Assembly (NCBI GenBank): GCA_934255105.1
Contig: CAKQNH010000233.1
Span: forward strand, 1 to 7,188
Reading direction: 5' to 3'
Source of the DNA: an uncultured Pirellulaceae bacterium
GTDB taxonomy: Bacteria; Planctomycetota; Planctomycetia; Pirellulales; Pirellulaceae
DNA: 7,188 nucleotides
This document shows positions 1 to 5,603 of this stretch, one piece after another. A program made the position numbers and the translations under genes. The stretch's first letter is position 1; each line of letters opens with the position of its first letter. The notes below the pieces were generated by a model. That model searched no databases and was not told the DNA's origin. It was given only the letters and a program-made list of their open reading frames with translations.

Positions 1-486
1 GTCGGCCAGGACACCTTTGAACGCTTCCGTGACAAAGCTAGAGCCTTCCTGCGCGAGCATCTAGGCTTGGAGGCAGTACGCAAGCTCCGCAACAACGCAC
101 CGCTCACAACGGCCGATCTGGACGACCTAGAGCGGGTTCTGACCGATAGCAAGGTCGGCAAGCCCGAGTATATCGCTCAAGCTAGGCAGGAGAACGAGAG
201 TTTCGGAATCTTTGTCCGCACGCTCGTCGGTCTTGATCGCGAAGTAGCCAAGAGTTTATTTAGCGAGTTCTTAGTCGGCACCAGCTACAACGCCAATCAG
301 ATCGAATTTATCAACCTGATTATCAACCAGCTTGTCGACCACGGCATTGTCGACATTGGTCTCCTCTACGAATCGCCTTTTACCGACATCGCCCCCCAAG
401 GGCCAGATGCGATTTTTAACGCCGACCAAATCCAAAGAATTATGCAGTTACTGGACAACATTCGCGCCACTGCCATGGCCGCCTAG
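1..486 (+). CDS. hsdR: Type I restriction endonuclease R subunit, C-terminal fragment
   Basis: The frame is open from the first base to a TAG at 484-486, giving 161 visible residues; the start lies upstream of the window. HsdR is the ATP-dependent translocase and nuclease subunit of type I restriction complexes (HsdR2M2S). What is visible is the all-helical C-terminal region that docks on the methyltransferase core. The segment at residues 121-135 (LLYESPFTDIAPQGP), followed by a helix with the pattern NADQIQRIMQLLDNIR, is characteristic of the end of EcoEI/EcoR124-type R subunits. The nuclease and DEAD-box helicase domains would lie upstream and cannot be checked. The visible part has no internal stop or frameshift, so the 3' end looks intact. 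HsdM and HsdS are not in the window. The gene runs opposite to the phage-like genes, so it probably belongs to the host or to a neighbouring defence island. Confidence 0.86.
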   Translation, partial: VGQDTFERFRDKARAFLREHLGLEAVRKLRNNAPLTTADLDDLERVLTDSKVGKPEYIAQARQENESFGIFVRTLVGLDREVAKSLFSEFLVGTSYNANQIEFINLIINQLVDHGIVDIGLLYESPFTDIAPQGPDAIFNADQIQRIMQLLDNIRATAMAA

Positions 487-498
487 GCAATTGCTGCT

Positions 499-530
499 GG
501 CTCAAACCGCCCAGGATGGCCGCTGTGGCG
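499..530. repeat. Diverged 32-bp direct repeat, copy 1
   Basis: Just after the hsdR stop, bases 499-530 match 1299-1330 in direct orientation at 26 of 32 positions. The central word CCCAGGATG is identical, and four of the six differences are transitions. Similarity fades on both sides. The two copies bracket the small gene at 685-1023. The repeat may be an old duplication, a dispersed intergenic repeat family, or a decayed attachment site; the sequence does not decide. Confidence 0.5.
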
Positions 531-684
531 ATTCGGTGCAGGATATGGGTATCGGACTAGGGTGCGCCGCAGGTCGACCGTACAGCCATTGGAATGATTT
601 CAAGCCGCGTTTCCAGCGGATCTCACGCCTGGCTAAACAGGATTGCTACTGGTCCTATTCATCAACCTTTCAAGGGGAAGTTCT

Positions 685-1023
685 ATGGAACTAAGAACGT
701 TCGTGAAGACAGCACTGCTGGACATAGTTGGAGCCATACAAGATGCGCAAATCGATACACCGCCGGGCACGATCGTCCCAGATACGAATACCATGGCTGA
801 ATATGTCAATGCTGGAGTAACTCCCATGCAGTCAATAGAATTCGAAGTTTCAGTCAGGGCTGAGGGCACTAAGGGATCTGAAGCGCGACTTGGAGTAGTG
901 AATTCGCTAATCGGTGCCGGGATCGCAGGAAAGTCAACGACGGAAGAAGGTTCCGCATCGGTAATTCGATTCCGGGTCCCGGTTTGCTTGCCCGTCTCGG
1001 ACCTGCCTAAGCGTGTCGATTAA
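685..1023 (+). CDS. Small protein resembling the trypsin-co-occurring (TRYPCO2-like) family
   Basis: 112 residues. ATG 685 is preferred over the upstream in-frame TTG because a purine-rich ribosome site (AAGGGGAAG, 672-680) sits just before it. The N-terminus reads MELRTFVKTALLDIVGAIQD, an amphipathic helix, followed by about 30 polar residues. A beta-rich half follows, starting at VEF-like FEVSVRAEG, with a Gly/Ala-rich turn (LIGAGIAGKS) and a final strand RFRVPVCLPV. This helix, linker and two-strand pattern is what I recall from widespread small conserved proteins annotated as trypsin-co-occurring or simply hypothetical. They are often found near putative serine proteases or conflict systems, and no activity is known to me. 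No protease gene with a GDSGG-type motif follows here. The family call comes from pattern memory and needs a profile search. The gene is co-oriented with hsdR, about 200 bp downstream. Confidence 0.6.
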   Translation: MELRTFVKTALLDIVGAIQDAQIDTPPGTIVPDTNTMAEYVNAGVTPMQSIEFEVSVRAEGTKGSEARLGVVNSLIGAGIAGKSTTEEGSASVIRFRVPVCLPVSDLPKRVD

Positions 1024-1390
1024 TTTGTATGTCGTTGTTACGCACTTGCAAGATACGCCACGGCGCGACTACTAATATTAACGTAACGCAGGATCGAGGT
1101 CGACAGTTTACGACGATTAGAGCCCCGGGAAATCGCCACGACAGTCTGGACTGTTGGTCTGGCCTCAGCAAGAGGCGTGGTCTACGTTCTGCGCTTTCCG
1201 CTCAACATGGCAGTCAAGGTAGAGTTTAGTTGGCTCCAGACTTGTCCAGGCGAGAATTTAGCGATGGAGTATCGGTTTTAGTGTCTGCCATTACATCCGG
1301 CTGAAATCACCCAGGATGTCCGCTGCAGCGAGGAGGCCCATACCCCAAGGGGTTTAGTGCTGGGCATGGCAACATGGGGCTATACGGCGA
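1024..1390. other. Intergenic stretch without a convincing gene
   Basis: About 370 bp between convergent genes. A 66-codon frame at 1029-1229 has low-complexity basic content and no ribosome site, so I do not call it. A second plus-strand frame, open from 1087 to the TAG at 1279-1281, encodes a plausible alternating hydrophobic stretch (VVYVLRFPLNMAVKVEF) but has no credible start. It could be the remnant of a 3' gene end. The second copy of the 32-bp repeat lies at 1299-1330. A short palindrome, ACCCCAAGGGGT (1342-1353), sits just beyond the minus-strand TerS-like gene, inside weaker flanking arms (GCCCA/TGGGC), but lacks a U-tract. Confidence 0.4.
1299..1330. repeat. Diverged 32-bp direct repeat, copy 2
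   Basis: Matches 499-530 at 26 of 32 positions in the same orientation, sharing CCCAGGATG and CCGCTG. It lies 61 bp beyond the stop of the minus-strand TerS-like gene, near where the phage-like module ends. It may be part of a dispersed repeat family or a remnant junction. Confidence 0.5.
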
Positions 1391-1801
1391 CTACAGCGAC
1401 TGCAAGCCGTCCCCTCTTGCACTCGGGCAACTTTTGCGGATCGCTACGCTACTTTCTTCACGTCCATCGTCTGGCAAATAGACGACGACCCGTCCGGTAA
1501 CTTGGCTATCCACCGCCAGAGTTGCCCCATATCCTCGATCGCGTCCCAATCGGGTCAGCACGAAGCGAATTGCCCAAGGTTTTCCAGCGCGGACGGCCGT
1601 AAACAATCCCGTTTCTCCGTGGTCAAGTATCTCCGCTCGGCCTTCATCTCGAGCTGCCTCGAGATCGGCGTTGCCTTGGATGCGTTTGGTTATCCCTCTG
1701 CGGCTCAGGCCAACCGCCTCCGCAGCATGGGCTATTACGCCCCCGCTGTCCCTCAATGCTTTGCCAATCTGCTCGTCTGAAACTGTTACTGGTCGGCTCA
1801 T
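1391..1801 (-). CDS. Phage terminase small subunit-like HTH protein
   Basis: 136 residues. ATG 1801 has a weak upstream GAG. Residues 1-40 form a Fis/HTH_8-type helix-turn-helix: a DEQIGKALRDSGG helix, then AAEAVGLSRRGITKRI. Next comes an acidic helical segment (DLEAARDEGRAEILDHGE) and the pattern AVRAGKPWAIRFVLTRLGRDRGYG. That last pattern is typical of small-terminase-like proteins, in which the N-terminal HTH recognises the pac/cos site and the helices oligomerise. The C-terminal VVVYLPDDGRE strand also recalls such proteins. The last 25 residues look unstructured. It is the most downstream gene of the minus-strand module; no large terminase follows in the window, which would be normal for a satellite that redirects a helper's packaging. 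It could instead be a general HTH regulator. The stop is TAG; the frame continues for 26 codons to a TGA. Confidence 0.62.
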   Translation of the reverse strand: MSRPVTVSDEQIGKALRDSGGVIAHAAEAVGLSRRGITKRIQGNADLEAARDEGRAEILDHGETGLFTAVRAGKPWAIRFVLTRLGRDRGYGATLAVDSQVTGRVVVYLPDDGREESSVAIRKSCPSARGDGLQSL

Positions 1802-2112
1802 TAGTTCTCACTTTCTTGCCACCTACAAGGGAATGTGCCTTATCCGGGCTTGAGTCCCCTCGAAGTAGCTGGATTAGGATTTTAAAAAACTTCTGGCACC
1901 TCGGCTGAACGCGGCGCAGATCTGGAATGGTAGTTGACTATGTTTGTTTCTTGGATTTATTGAGCCGACTTCTGTGCGTAAAAGCGGCTGGAGATTAATT
2001 GTGCGTTGGTTTTCATGGGAATTCGTTGCTGGGTTCGGGGCTCGGTGGGCCCATCATCACAATTCAAGCTTGACCGCTGCACCAACGCACGCACTTCGAG
2101 CAAGTTGATTTT
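1802..2112 (-). other. Spacer with an open frame continuing past the upstream TAG
   Basis: This is 311 bp between two minus-strand genes. The reading frame of the gene at 2367-2113 continues past its TAG for 51 stop-free codons to TAA at 1959-1957, including a helical-looking KINLLEVRALVQR segment. By chance such an open run would occur in roughly one case in twelve. The remainder (1802-1956) contains an A/T-rich patch around 1881-1888 that could hold a -10 element for the TerS-like gene, but I find no good -35. No tRNA or terminator is evident. Confidence 0.35.
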
Positions 2113-2367
2113 CTATTTCGACCAAATGTCAGCGAGCCCGTTGACGCACGTGAAAATGTCTTCGTTGTTCGATGGCTCAAGTCGACATGGATTGCTTTTG
2201 ACGCGACCGAGCCTCTCGATGAAGTGATTGTCGAGTACGTAGTTCCGCTCGCGTCCTAGCGTGCGTGCCTCGCTCTGGCAGCCATAGCAAACTGTCGAGT
2301 TTCGGTCGTACGCAAGCCAGCGACAATCTGGGTATCGGATCGGGATTGTTTTGCGGTAGCGTTTCAC
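2113..2367 (-). CDS. Small Cys-containing protein of unknown function
   Basis: 84 residues from GTG 2367. The GTG overlaps the helicase stop by one base (TAGTG), with GAGGA (2381-2377) nine bases upstream. The in-frame ATG at 2376 directly abuts that GAGGA and is a worse start. The protein is basic at the N-terminus (KRYRKTIPIRYPDCRW) and has a CYGC pair at mid-length plus single cysteines near NPCR and FTC. A metal-binding knuckle is possible, but the pattern is incomplete and I do not recognise the family. Its coupling to the helicase suggests a role in element replication or recombination. The TAG stop is followed by a long open frame (see 1802-2112), so the true C-terminus may lie further downstream if the TAG is a mutation or is read through. 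Confidence 0.55.
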   Translation of the reverse strand: MKRYRKTIPIRYPDCRWLAYDRNSTVCYGCQSEARTLGRERNYVLDNHFIERLGRVKSNPCRLEPSNNEDIFTCVNGLADIWSK

Positions 2368-3671
2368 TAGTGCCATTCCTCGGCAATCGGTTGTTCGCTG
2401 AAGCGTTGAAACTTTCCATCGAAGTCAATCGAGATTTTTTTACGAGCGCCGCGCCGTAGCTTTTCGATCTTGAGTATCACTTTGGACTTATCGCGGTCTG
2501 GTCGGTGCATCAAGACTACGGTATCGCAGGGCTCAACAACCTGTTTTCCTTCCGATAAGTGGGTCAAATCCGGCTCTTGCCCTTCGGCGCTGGCGTTTAG
2601 CTGGGCGCACAGCAACACGGTGCAATTGAGGCTCTTGGCCACGTCTTTGAGATCGTTCGAGATTTGCTGAAGCTGTAGTCGGCGTTCTTGTCGCGGGTCC
2701 CGCGGTCGGACTCGCTGAAGGGTGTCGACGATGATTAGATCAATCCCACTCGCCGGCGCATGAATCTTCGCCCTTGCTGCGATCTACTCAACCGTGAGGC
2801 TCGGCTTGTCAACAATCACGAATGGCCAGTTATCGAAAACTGGCCCGTATCGGTCGATTGCCTCCAGGTGGCTCGGCTCAAGCGTCGTATGGTTGAATCG
2901 ACTGTAGTTAATCCCAATTTCATCAGCGCAGCATCGCTCAGCCAACTCAATTTCGCTCATCTCAAGCGAGAACATAATCACGTTTCGTCGGGTGCCTGTT
3001 CGACCTGAGGCTAGATTGCCAGCTAGTGAGACGCCTAACGCGGTTTTGCCCGTGTTAGACCGAGCGCCCAATAACCAAAGCTGTTGCCTGTGCATTCCGC
3101 TGGTTGCCTCGTCAAGCGACTTGAAGCCTGTTTGCATTCCGAGACTACCACCGCCCGCCAACGCTGCTCGGTGCGCCTGGGCCATCTTGGCTACGCATTG
3201 AGCAATGGTTGAAGCTTTGGACGCCGTTCGGTCAAGCCTAGTGCCTGCCTCGAAGCGGTCGCGGAGGTCGGCCGGATTGGCTTTCACGCTATGCTCAGAC
3301 AGGAGAATCAGCCTGGCTTGGGCTAGTAACTTACGGTGGTCGGCGAGTCGGGCGACTTCCCGCGCGTAGTACTCGCAATTTCCAATCGAGTAGCCAGCTT
3401 GAAGAATCTGGCGTAACTCGTGTTTACCGATTCGAGCAATCACGCCGCGTTTGCGCAGTTCGAGCGCGCAAGCTTCAACCTCAACGCTAAAGCCCGCGCC
3501 GTGCATGTCGCGCAAAGTGTCATAGACTTCGGCTAAGTCGCGATCCTCGAAGTCATCGGGCATCACCAACGATAGCACGCGGTCGATTGCGGCCACGGGA
3601 TCGCGCAGTGCGATTGAAACCAGAGCGCTTTCACACTCAACACGGTGGCGCGTCAACTCGGATTCGCTCAA
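2367..3671 (-). pseudogene. dnaB: DnaB-family replicative helicase interrupted by an in-frame amber codon
   Basis: Reads as 434 codons from TTG 3671, with AAGGAG (3684-3679) seven bases upstream. The TTG overlaps the stop of the initiator as TTGA, so it is the natural start even though the frame is open further upstream. Residues 1-110 are the DnaB N-terminal helical domain (ECESALVSIALRDP onward). A linker helix follows, then the RecA-like motor: entry motif TGFKSLDEATSG, Walker A GARSNTGKT (202-210), and FSLEMSE (234-240). Codon 296 is TAG (2786-2784), inside SLTVE-TAG-IAARAK, where relatives usually carry a glutamine or similar residue. The frame then continues without a shift through Walker B (LIIVDTLQ, Asp about 316), LLCAQLNA and the C-terminal strand KKISIDFDGKFQRF. 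Without readthrough the product lacks Walker B and cannot be a working helicase. The near-perfect preservation downstream implies a recent mutation or suppression. It ends TAG-TGA. Confidence 0.85.
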
Positions 3672-4487
3672 GATAGAACTCCTTGGGGCTGAGATTTGGG
3701 TGGAGCATCGTCGCCATCGTAGTAGGCGTCGCCCCCATTGGCTGGGATCGCTGACTGTGGTTGCTTCGGGTTCCGTCTCAAGCCATTGATTCCAACAGTG
3801 ATCTCGCAACCAGCGATGGCAGTCTTTGGGCATCTGGCCAGAACCGGCATAGTTTGATACGGCCTGAACGGCTAGCGCTAGATCTGCGGCTGAAAGTGCT
3901 TGCCACTGCTTGAGCGCGGCTTGTTTGTCTCCCTTGGTGCGGAACCCACTTGTTGTAGTCCTGACGGGGAACGATTTCCAAAAGCTCTCAAACTCAAACC
4001 TTTCAAGCGAGCTTGAAGTAAGAGATTTCTTTTCTTTCTTTTCATTCTTGTTTGTGTTCGCACCCTGTCCACATCCTGCTCGCACCCTGTTCACACCGTG
4101 TTCACCACTAGTTACAGAATCGCCCTTTGAGCCTTGTTTTGATTGGTCAATAGCCTGTTCAACTTGGTACTTTTGCCAGTTCAGGATTCTGACGATGGAA
4201 TAGTTGTTTCGTGGTTCAATCTCAATCATCTGCATAGCCGCAAGCTTCTGTAGTCGGCGTTCAAACGTGCTCGGCGACCACTTCAACTCCTGACTGCAAG
4301 TGTTCCGGCCTGTGATACATTCGCATGGGTGTAGTGTCACGGTTTTTCGACCACCGCCAGCAACCACGGAAACGTGATTTGTCTTGAATGCTGCGCGCAT
4401 CAACAGCCAGCACCACAACCGCCAGAGATCAGCGTCGGGGAATACCTCCGATTGGCTCGATTGCCTGTAGAGCTTGATCCAGTCCAT
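3668..4487 (-). CDS. Phage-type replication initiator/replisome organiser, frameshifted near its 3' end
   Basis: The start ATG 4487 overlaps the previous stop as TAATG. Residues 1-108 form the winged-helix N-domain common in phage replication proteins: WIKLYRQ near the start, LWRLWCWLLMRA, CITGRNTCSQELKWSPSTFERRLQKL as the HTH, then the wing ending SIVRILNWQKYQ. A charged Lys/Asn-rich linker (about 110-160) follows. The C-terminal helicase-loader-like segment reads FESFWKSFP to CHRWLRDHCWNQWL (about 166-235), resembling DnaD/O-protein tails. After residue 240 (near 3768) the frame becomes Arg/Trp-rich and implausible, running straight into the helicase frame. The neighbouring frame instead gives KQPQSAIPANGGDAYYDGDD and ends at TGA 3670-3668, which overlaps the helicase TTG. 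An extra base near 3765-3775, perhaps in the CCC run, would explain this. The restored protein is about 272 residues. Read literally, the DNA encodes a 567-residue initiator-helicase fusion ending at 2784. Confidence 0.72.
3679..3684 (-). promoter_or_regulatory. Ribosome binding site fixing the helicase start at TTG 3671
   Basis: AAGGAG on the minus strand lies seven bases before TTG 3671, and the upstream gene's TGA in the other frame overlaps that TTG as TTGA. Together these show that the helicase is an independent, translationally coupled cistron and not the tail of one long protein. Confidence 0.7.
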
Positions 4488-4861
4488 TAGTCGTCGCCCA
4501 ATTCAAGTAGGCCAAAGATTCGCTCGCGCGCAGTCTCCTTCGACAATTGCTCGAGCTTGAGCAACACCTGTTCGTGAATGCGACGAACGTCCAAGTGATC
4601 CCTGATCCCAAAGCCAAGGCAGAGTTCGGCGGTGATTGTCAACGCCTCCATCTCGCGATCGCGTGCTTCGTGGCTCGGGTGAAAAAGGCTCGCTTTCCCA
4701 TTCTCCCCGCATTGCCGCCCAGAGTGATCTAGACGCTGCTGCATAGCCTCGTGCTCTGCGCGTGCCTGATCGGCCTGCGCCGTGTCGGCTTCGCACTTCG
4801 CAAAGTTGCATGGTGGTATTGCCGAATGCAGAAGTTCGGTCTTGATTGTCGCGGTCGACAT
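4487..4861 (-). CDS. Helical protein of unknown function upstream of the replication initiator
   Basis: 124 residues from ATG 4861, with only a weak GGA upstream. The stop TAA overlaps the initiator ATG (TAATG), so the two are translationally coupled. The N-terminal 45 residues are polar and helical (ADTAQADQARAEHEAMQQRL), with three cysteines in the first 55 residues. The C-terminal half is helical (EMEALTITAELCLGFGIRDH, then IHEQVLLKLEQLSKETARER). No signal peptide or membrane segment is visible. I do not recognise a family. Position directly before an initiator and helicase suggests an accessory replication or regulatory role, by context only. As the first gene after a 160-bp spacer with a hairpin and a small palindrome, it may open the replication operon. 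Confidence 0.65.
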   Translation of the reverse strand: MSTATIKTELLHSAIPPCNFAKCEADTAQADQARAEHEAMQQRLDHSGRQCGENGKASLFHPSHEARDREMEALTITAELCLGFGIRDHLDVRRIHEQVLLKLEQLSKETARERIFGLLELGDD

Positions 4862-4889
4862 GTTAAAATTCCGTTGTATGATTTCCCTA

Positions 4890-4931
4890 CCGCTTGAAGG
4901 CGCTCTAAGCCTTCAAGCGGTTTTTAATTTT
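4890..4931 (+). terminator. Strong rho-independent terminator reading on the plus strand
   Basis: A perfect 12-bp stem, CCGCTTGAAGGC (4890-4901) with GCCTTCAAGCGG (4909-4920), and a 7-base loop (GCTCTAA), followed directly by TTTTTAATTTT. This is a textbook intrinsic terminator, but only for plus-strand transcription. Every gene from 1391 to 6254 is on the minus strand. In the minus direction the hairpin has its A-tract upstream and no U-tract after it, so there it could act only as a 5' leader structure 28 bp before ATG 4861. Confidence 0.75.
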
Positions 4932-4941
4932 GTTGATCGGA

Positions 4942-4954
4942 GTCACCCTGTGAC
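4942..4954. promoter_or_regulatory. Possible operator palindrome GTCAC-N3-GTGAC
   Basis: A 13-bp interrupted palindrome, GTCACCCTGTGAC, lies between the excisionase-like gene and the 4861 gene, next to the A/T-rich hairpin. Its size and symmetry fit a dimeric repressor or small HTH protein. No second copy was found, and no clear -10/-35 pair overlaps it. Confidence 0.3.
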
Positions 4955-5021
4955 CCGAATCGACCTGCAAATTCCAACGAGTTGCTACTGATTCACCAAA
5001 TCGCGCACACAATGCGGCTCA

Positions 5022-5291
5022 CTAAGCCTTTCGTGGGACGTTGGTTTGCTCGCCAATCCAAATCCGCATGCCCTGAATCGGGTAAAGGTTTTTCCCATTG
5101 AGCCTCACTACTGGCAGCCCCCGGTCAACCATCGAGTCCAGTGTCCGCGCTGATACCGACAGAAGCTGACAGGCTGTAGCCTTGCCTACGCAGATCGGCT
5201 CGAGCGGTCCCACCAGTGGATTAGGCGCGACCAGATCTGGCCTCGCCATTTCCGGCATGGCCGCCTCGTCAAACGACGCGGGACGGGTCAT
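5022..5291 (-). CDS. Excisionase-like HTH DNA-binding protein
   Basis: 89 residues. ATG 5291 overlaps the preceding stop (TAATG) and has a perfect GGAGGT (5303-5298) six bases upstream, so the longer upstream frame is not used. The N-terminal 40 residues are acidic and proline-rich. The C-terminal part is a MerR/excisionase-type winged helix: ICVGKATACQLLSVSARTLD is the HTH, and GLPVVRLNGKNLYPIQGMRIWI gives the wing strands. Proteins of this type (HTH_17, AlpA/Xis-like) bend DNA at attachment sites or control early promoters in prophages and satellites. The pairing with another HTH protein just upstream, and the replication genes downstream, fit a switch or excision role. The gene ends TAG followed directly by TGA. 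Confidence 0.7.
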   Translation of the reverse strand: MTRPASFDEAAMPEMARPDLVAPNPLVGPLEPICVGKATACQLLSVSARTLDSMVDRGLPVVRLNGKNLYPIQGMRIWIGEQTNVPRKA

Positions 5292-5491
5292 TAGGGCACC
5301 TCCGATTGTTTTGTGCCCTCGAGCCAGTCGATTAACCACTGCCCGCGGAAGTACCGACGAGATCCCCGGGTCGTGGAACGAAGCCCACCCGTGCAAAATC
5401 TTGTTAGTTGCGCAAGACTAACGTGCAATAGCTTCTGGACGCCGCCATCGTCGTAAAACGCATCTGGATCAATTCTTACAGCAGTTACCAT
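5291..5491 (-). CDS. Small excisionase-like HTH protein
   Basis: 66 residues from ATG 5491, with AGGAGG (5502-5497) five bases upstream. The fold is visible as a short N-terminal strand (VRIDPDAFY), the HTH (GGVQKLLHVSLAQLTRFCTG) and a basic wing (RSTTRGSRRYFRGQWLIDWLEG), the arrangement of HTH_17/excisionase proteins that bind DNA with a minor-groove wing. Its stop overlaps the start of the second HTH gene by one base, and the two proteins look like diverged members of one superfamily. The 112-bp region upstream carries TTGGCGCT repeats and a hairpin that can cover its ribosome site, so this gene probably begins a regulated transcript. Confidence 0.68.
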   Translation of the reverse strand: MVTAVRIDPDAFYDDGGVQKLLHVSLAQLTRFCTGGLRSTTRGSRRYFRGQWLIDWLEGTKQSEVP

Positions 5492-5495
5492 GTTG

Positions 5496-5525
5496 TCCTC
5501 CTCGGTTTCCGTAATCCTAGGAGGA
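5496..5525 (-). promoter_or_regulatory. Inverted repeat able to mask the ribosome site of the 5491 gene; weak promoter overlaps
   Basis: On the minus strand TCCTCCT (5525-5519) is exactly complementary to AGGAGGA (5502-5496), which contains the Shine-Dalgarno of ATG 5491; the loop is 16 bases. A transcript starting upstream could therefore hide its own ribosome site. A weak promoter candidate overlaps it: -35 TTGCTC (5541-5536), 16-base spacer, -10 TAGGAT (5519-5514). If that promoter is used, the leader starts inside the loop and the masking arm is absent. Confidence 0.35.
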
Positions 5526-5567
5526 TGCTTGAGAAGAGCAATCTGCCGCGCAGTGATACTTCGGACT

Positions 5568-5602
5568 TGGCGCTATTGGCGCTCGGCAGCGCCAAATTGG
5601 CG
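5568..5602. repeat. Cluster of TTGGCGCT repeats, operator or iteron candidate
   Basis: TTGGCGCT occurs at 5568-5575 and again at 5576-5583, in inverted orientation at 5588-5595 (AGCGCCAA), and as a partial TTGGCG at 5597-5602. The middle pair forms a perfect 8-bp stem with a CGGC loop. The cluster sits between the HTH regulator gene, directly at its 3' end, and the promoter region of the tandem excisionase-like genes. No U-run follows on either strand, so it is not a typical terminator. Repeated short sites fit cooperative binding by an element-encoded HTH protein. Confidence 0.5.
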
Positions 5603-5603
5603 T

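Noticed and set aside
332..694. 120-residue plus-strand open frame crossing the hsdR stop
   Set aside because: Overlaps the well-supported hsdR frame and the start of the 685 gene; the translation is low in recognisable structure.
961..978. TTCGATTCC-like T-arm suggesting a tRNA
   Set aside because: It lies within the 685-1023 coding sequence, and no acceptor or anticodon stem can be formed around it. No tRNA, including an amber suppressor, was found in the window.
1029..1229. 66-residue plus-strand open frame
   Set aside because: No ribosome site, basic low-information sequence, no recognisable fold; treated as intergenic.
1342..1353. ACCCCAAGGGGT as a terminator of the TerS-like gene
   Set aside because: Short stem with a very small loop and no U-tract on the minus strand.
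3826..3832. CCCAAAG as a programmed frameshift slippery site in the initiator
   Set aside because: It is not in the phase needed for a -1 slip and lies upstream of residues that are clearly still in the original frame; the shift required is +1.
2784..4487. A genuine single 567-residue initiator-helicase fusion protein
   Set aside because: The helicase has its own ribosome site and TTG start overlapping a TGA in the neighbouring frame, and the junction residues look non-coding. It also lacks Walker B because of the amber. Kept as a finding, not as the gene model.
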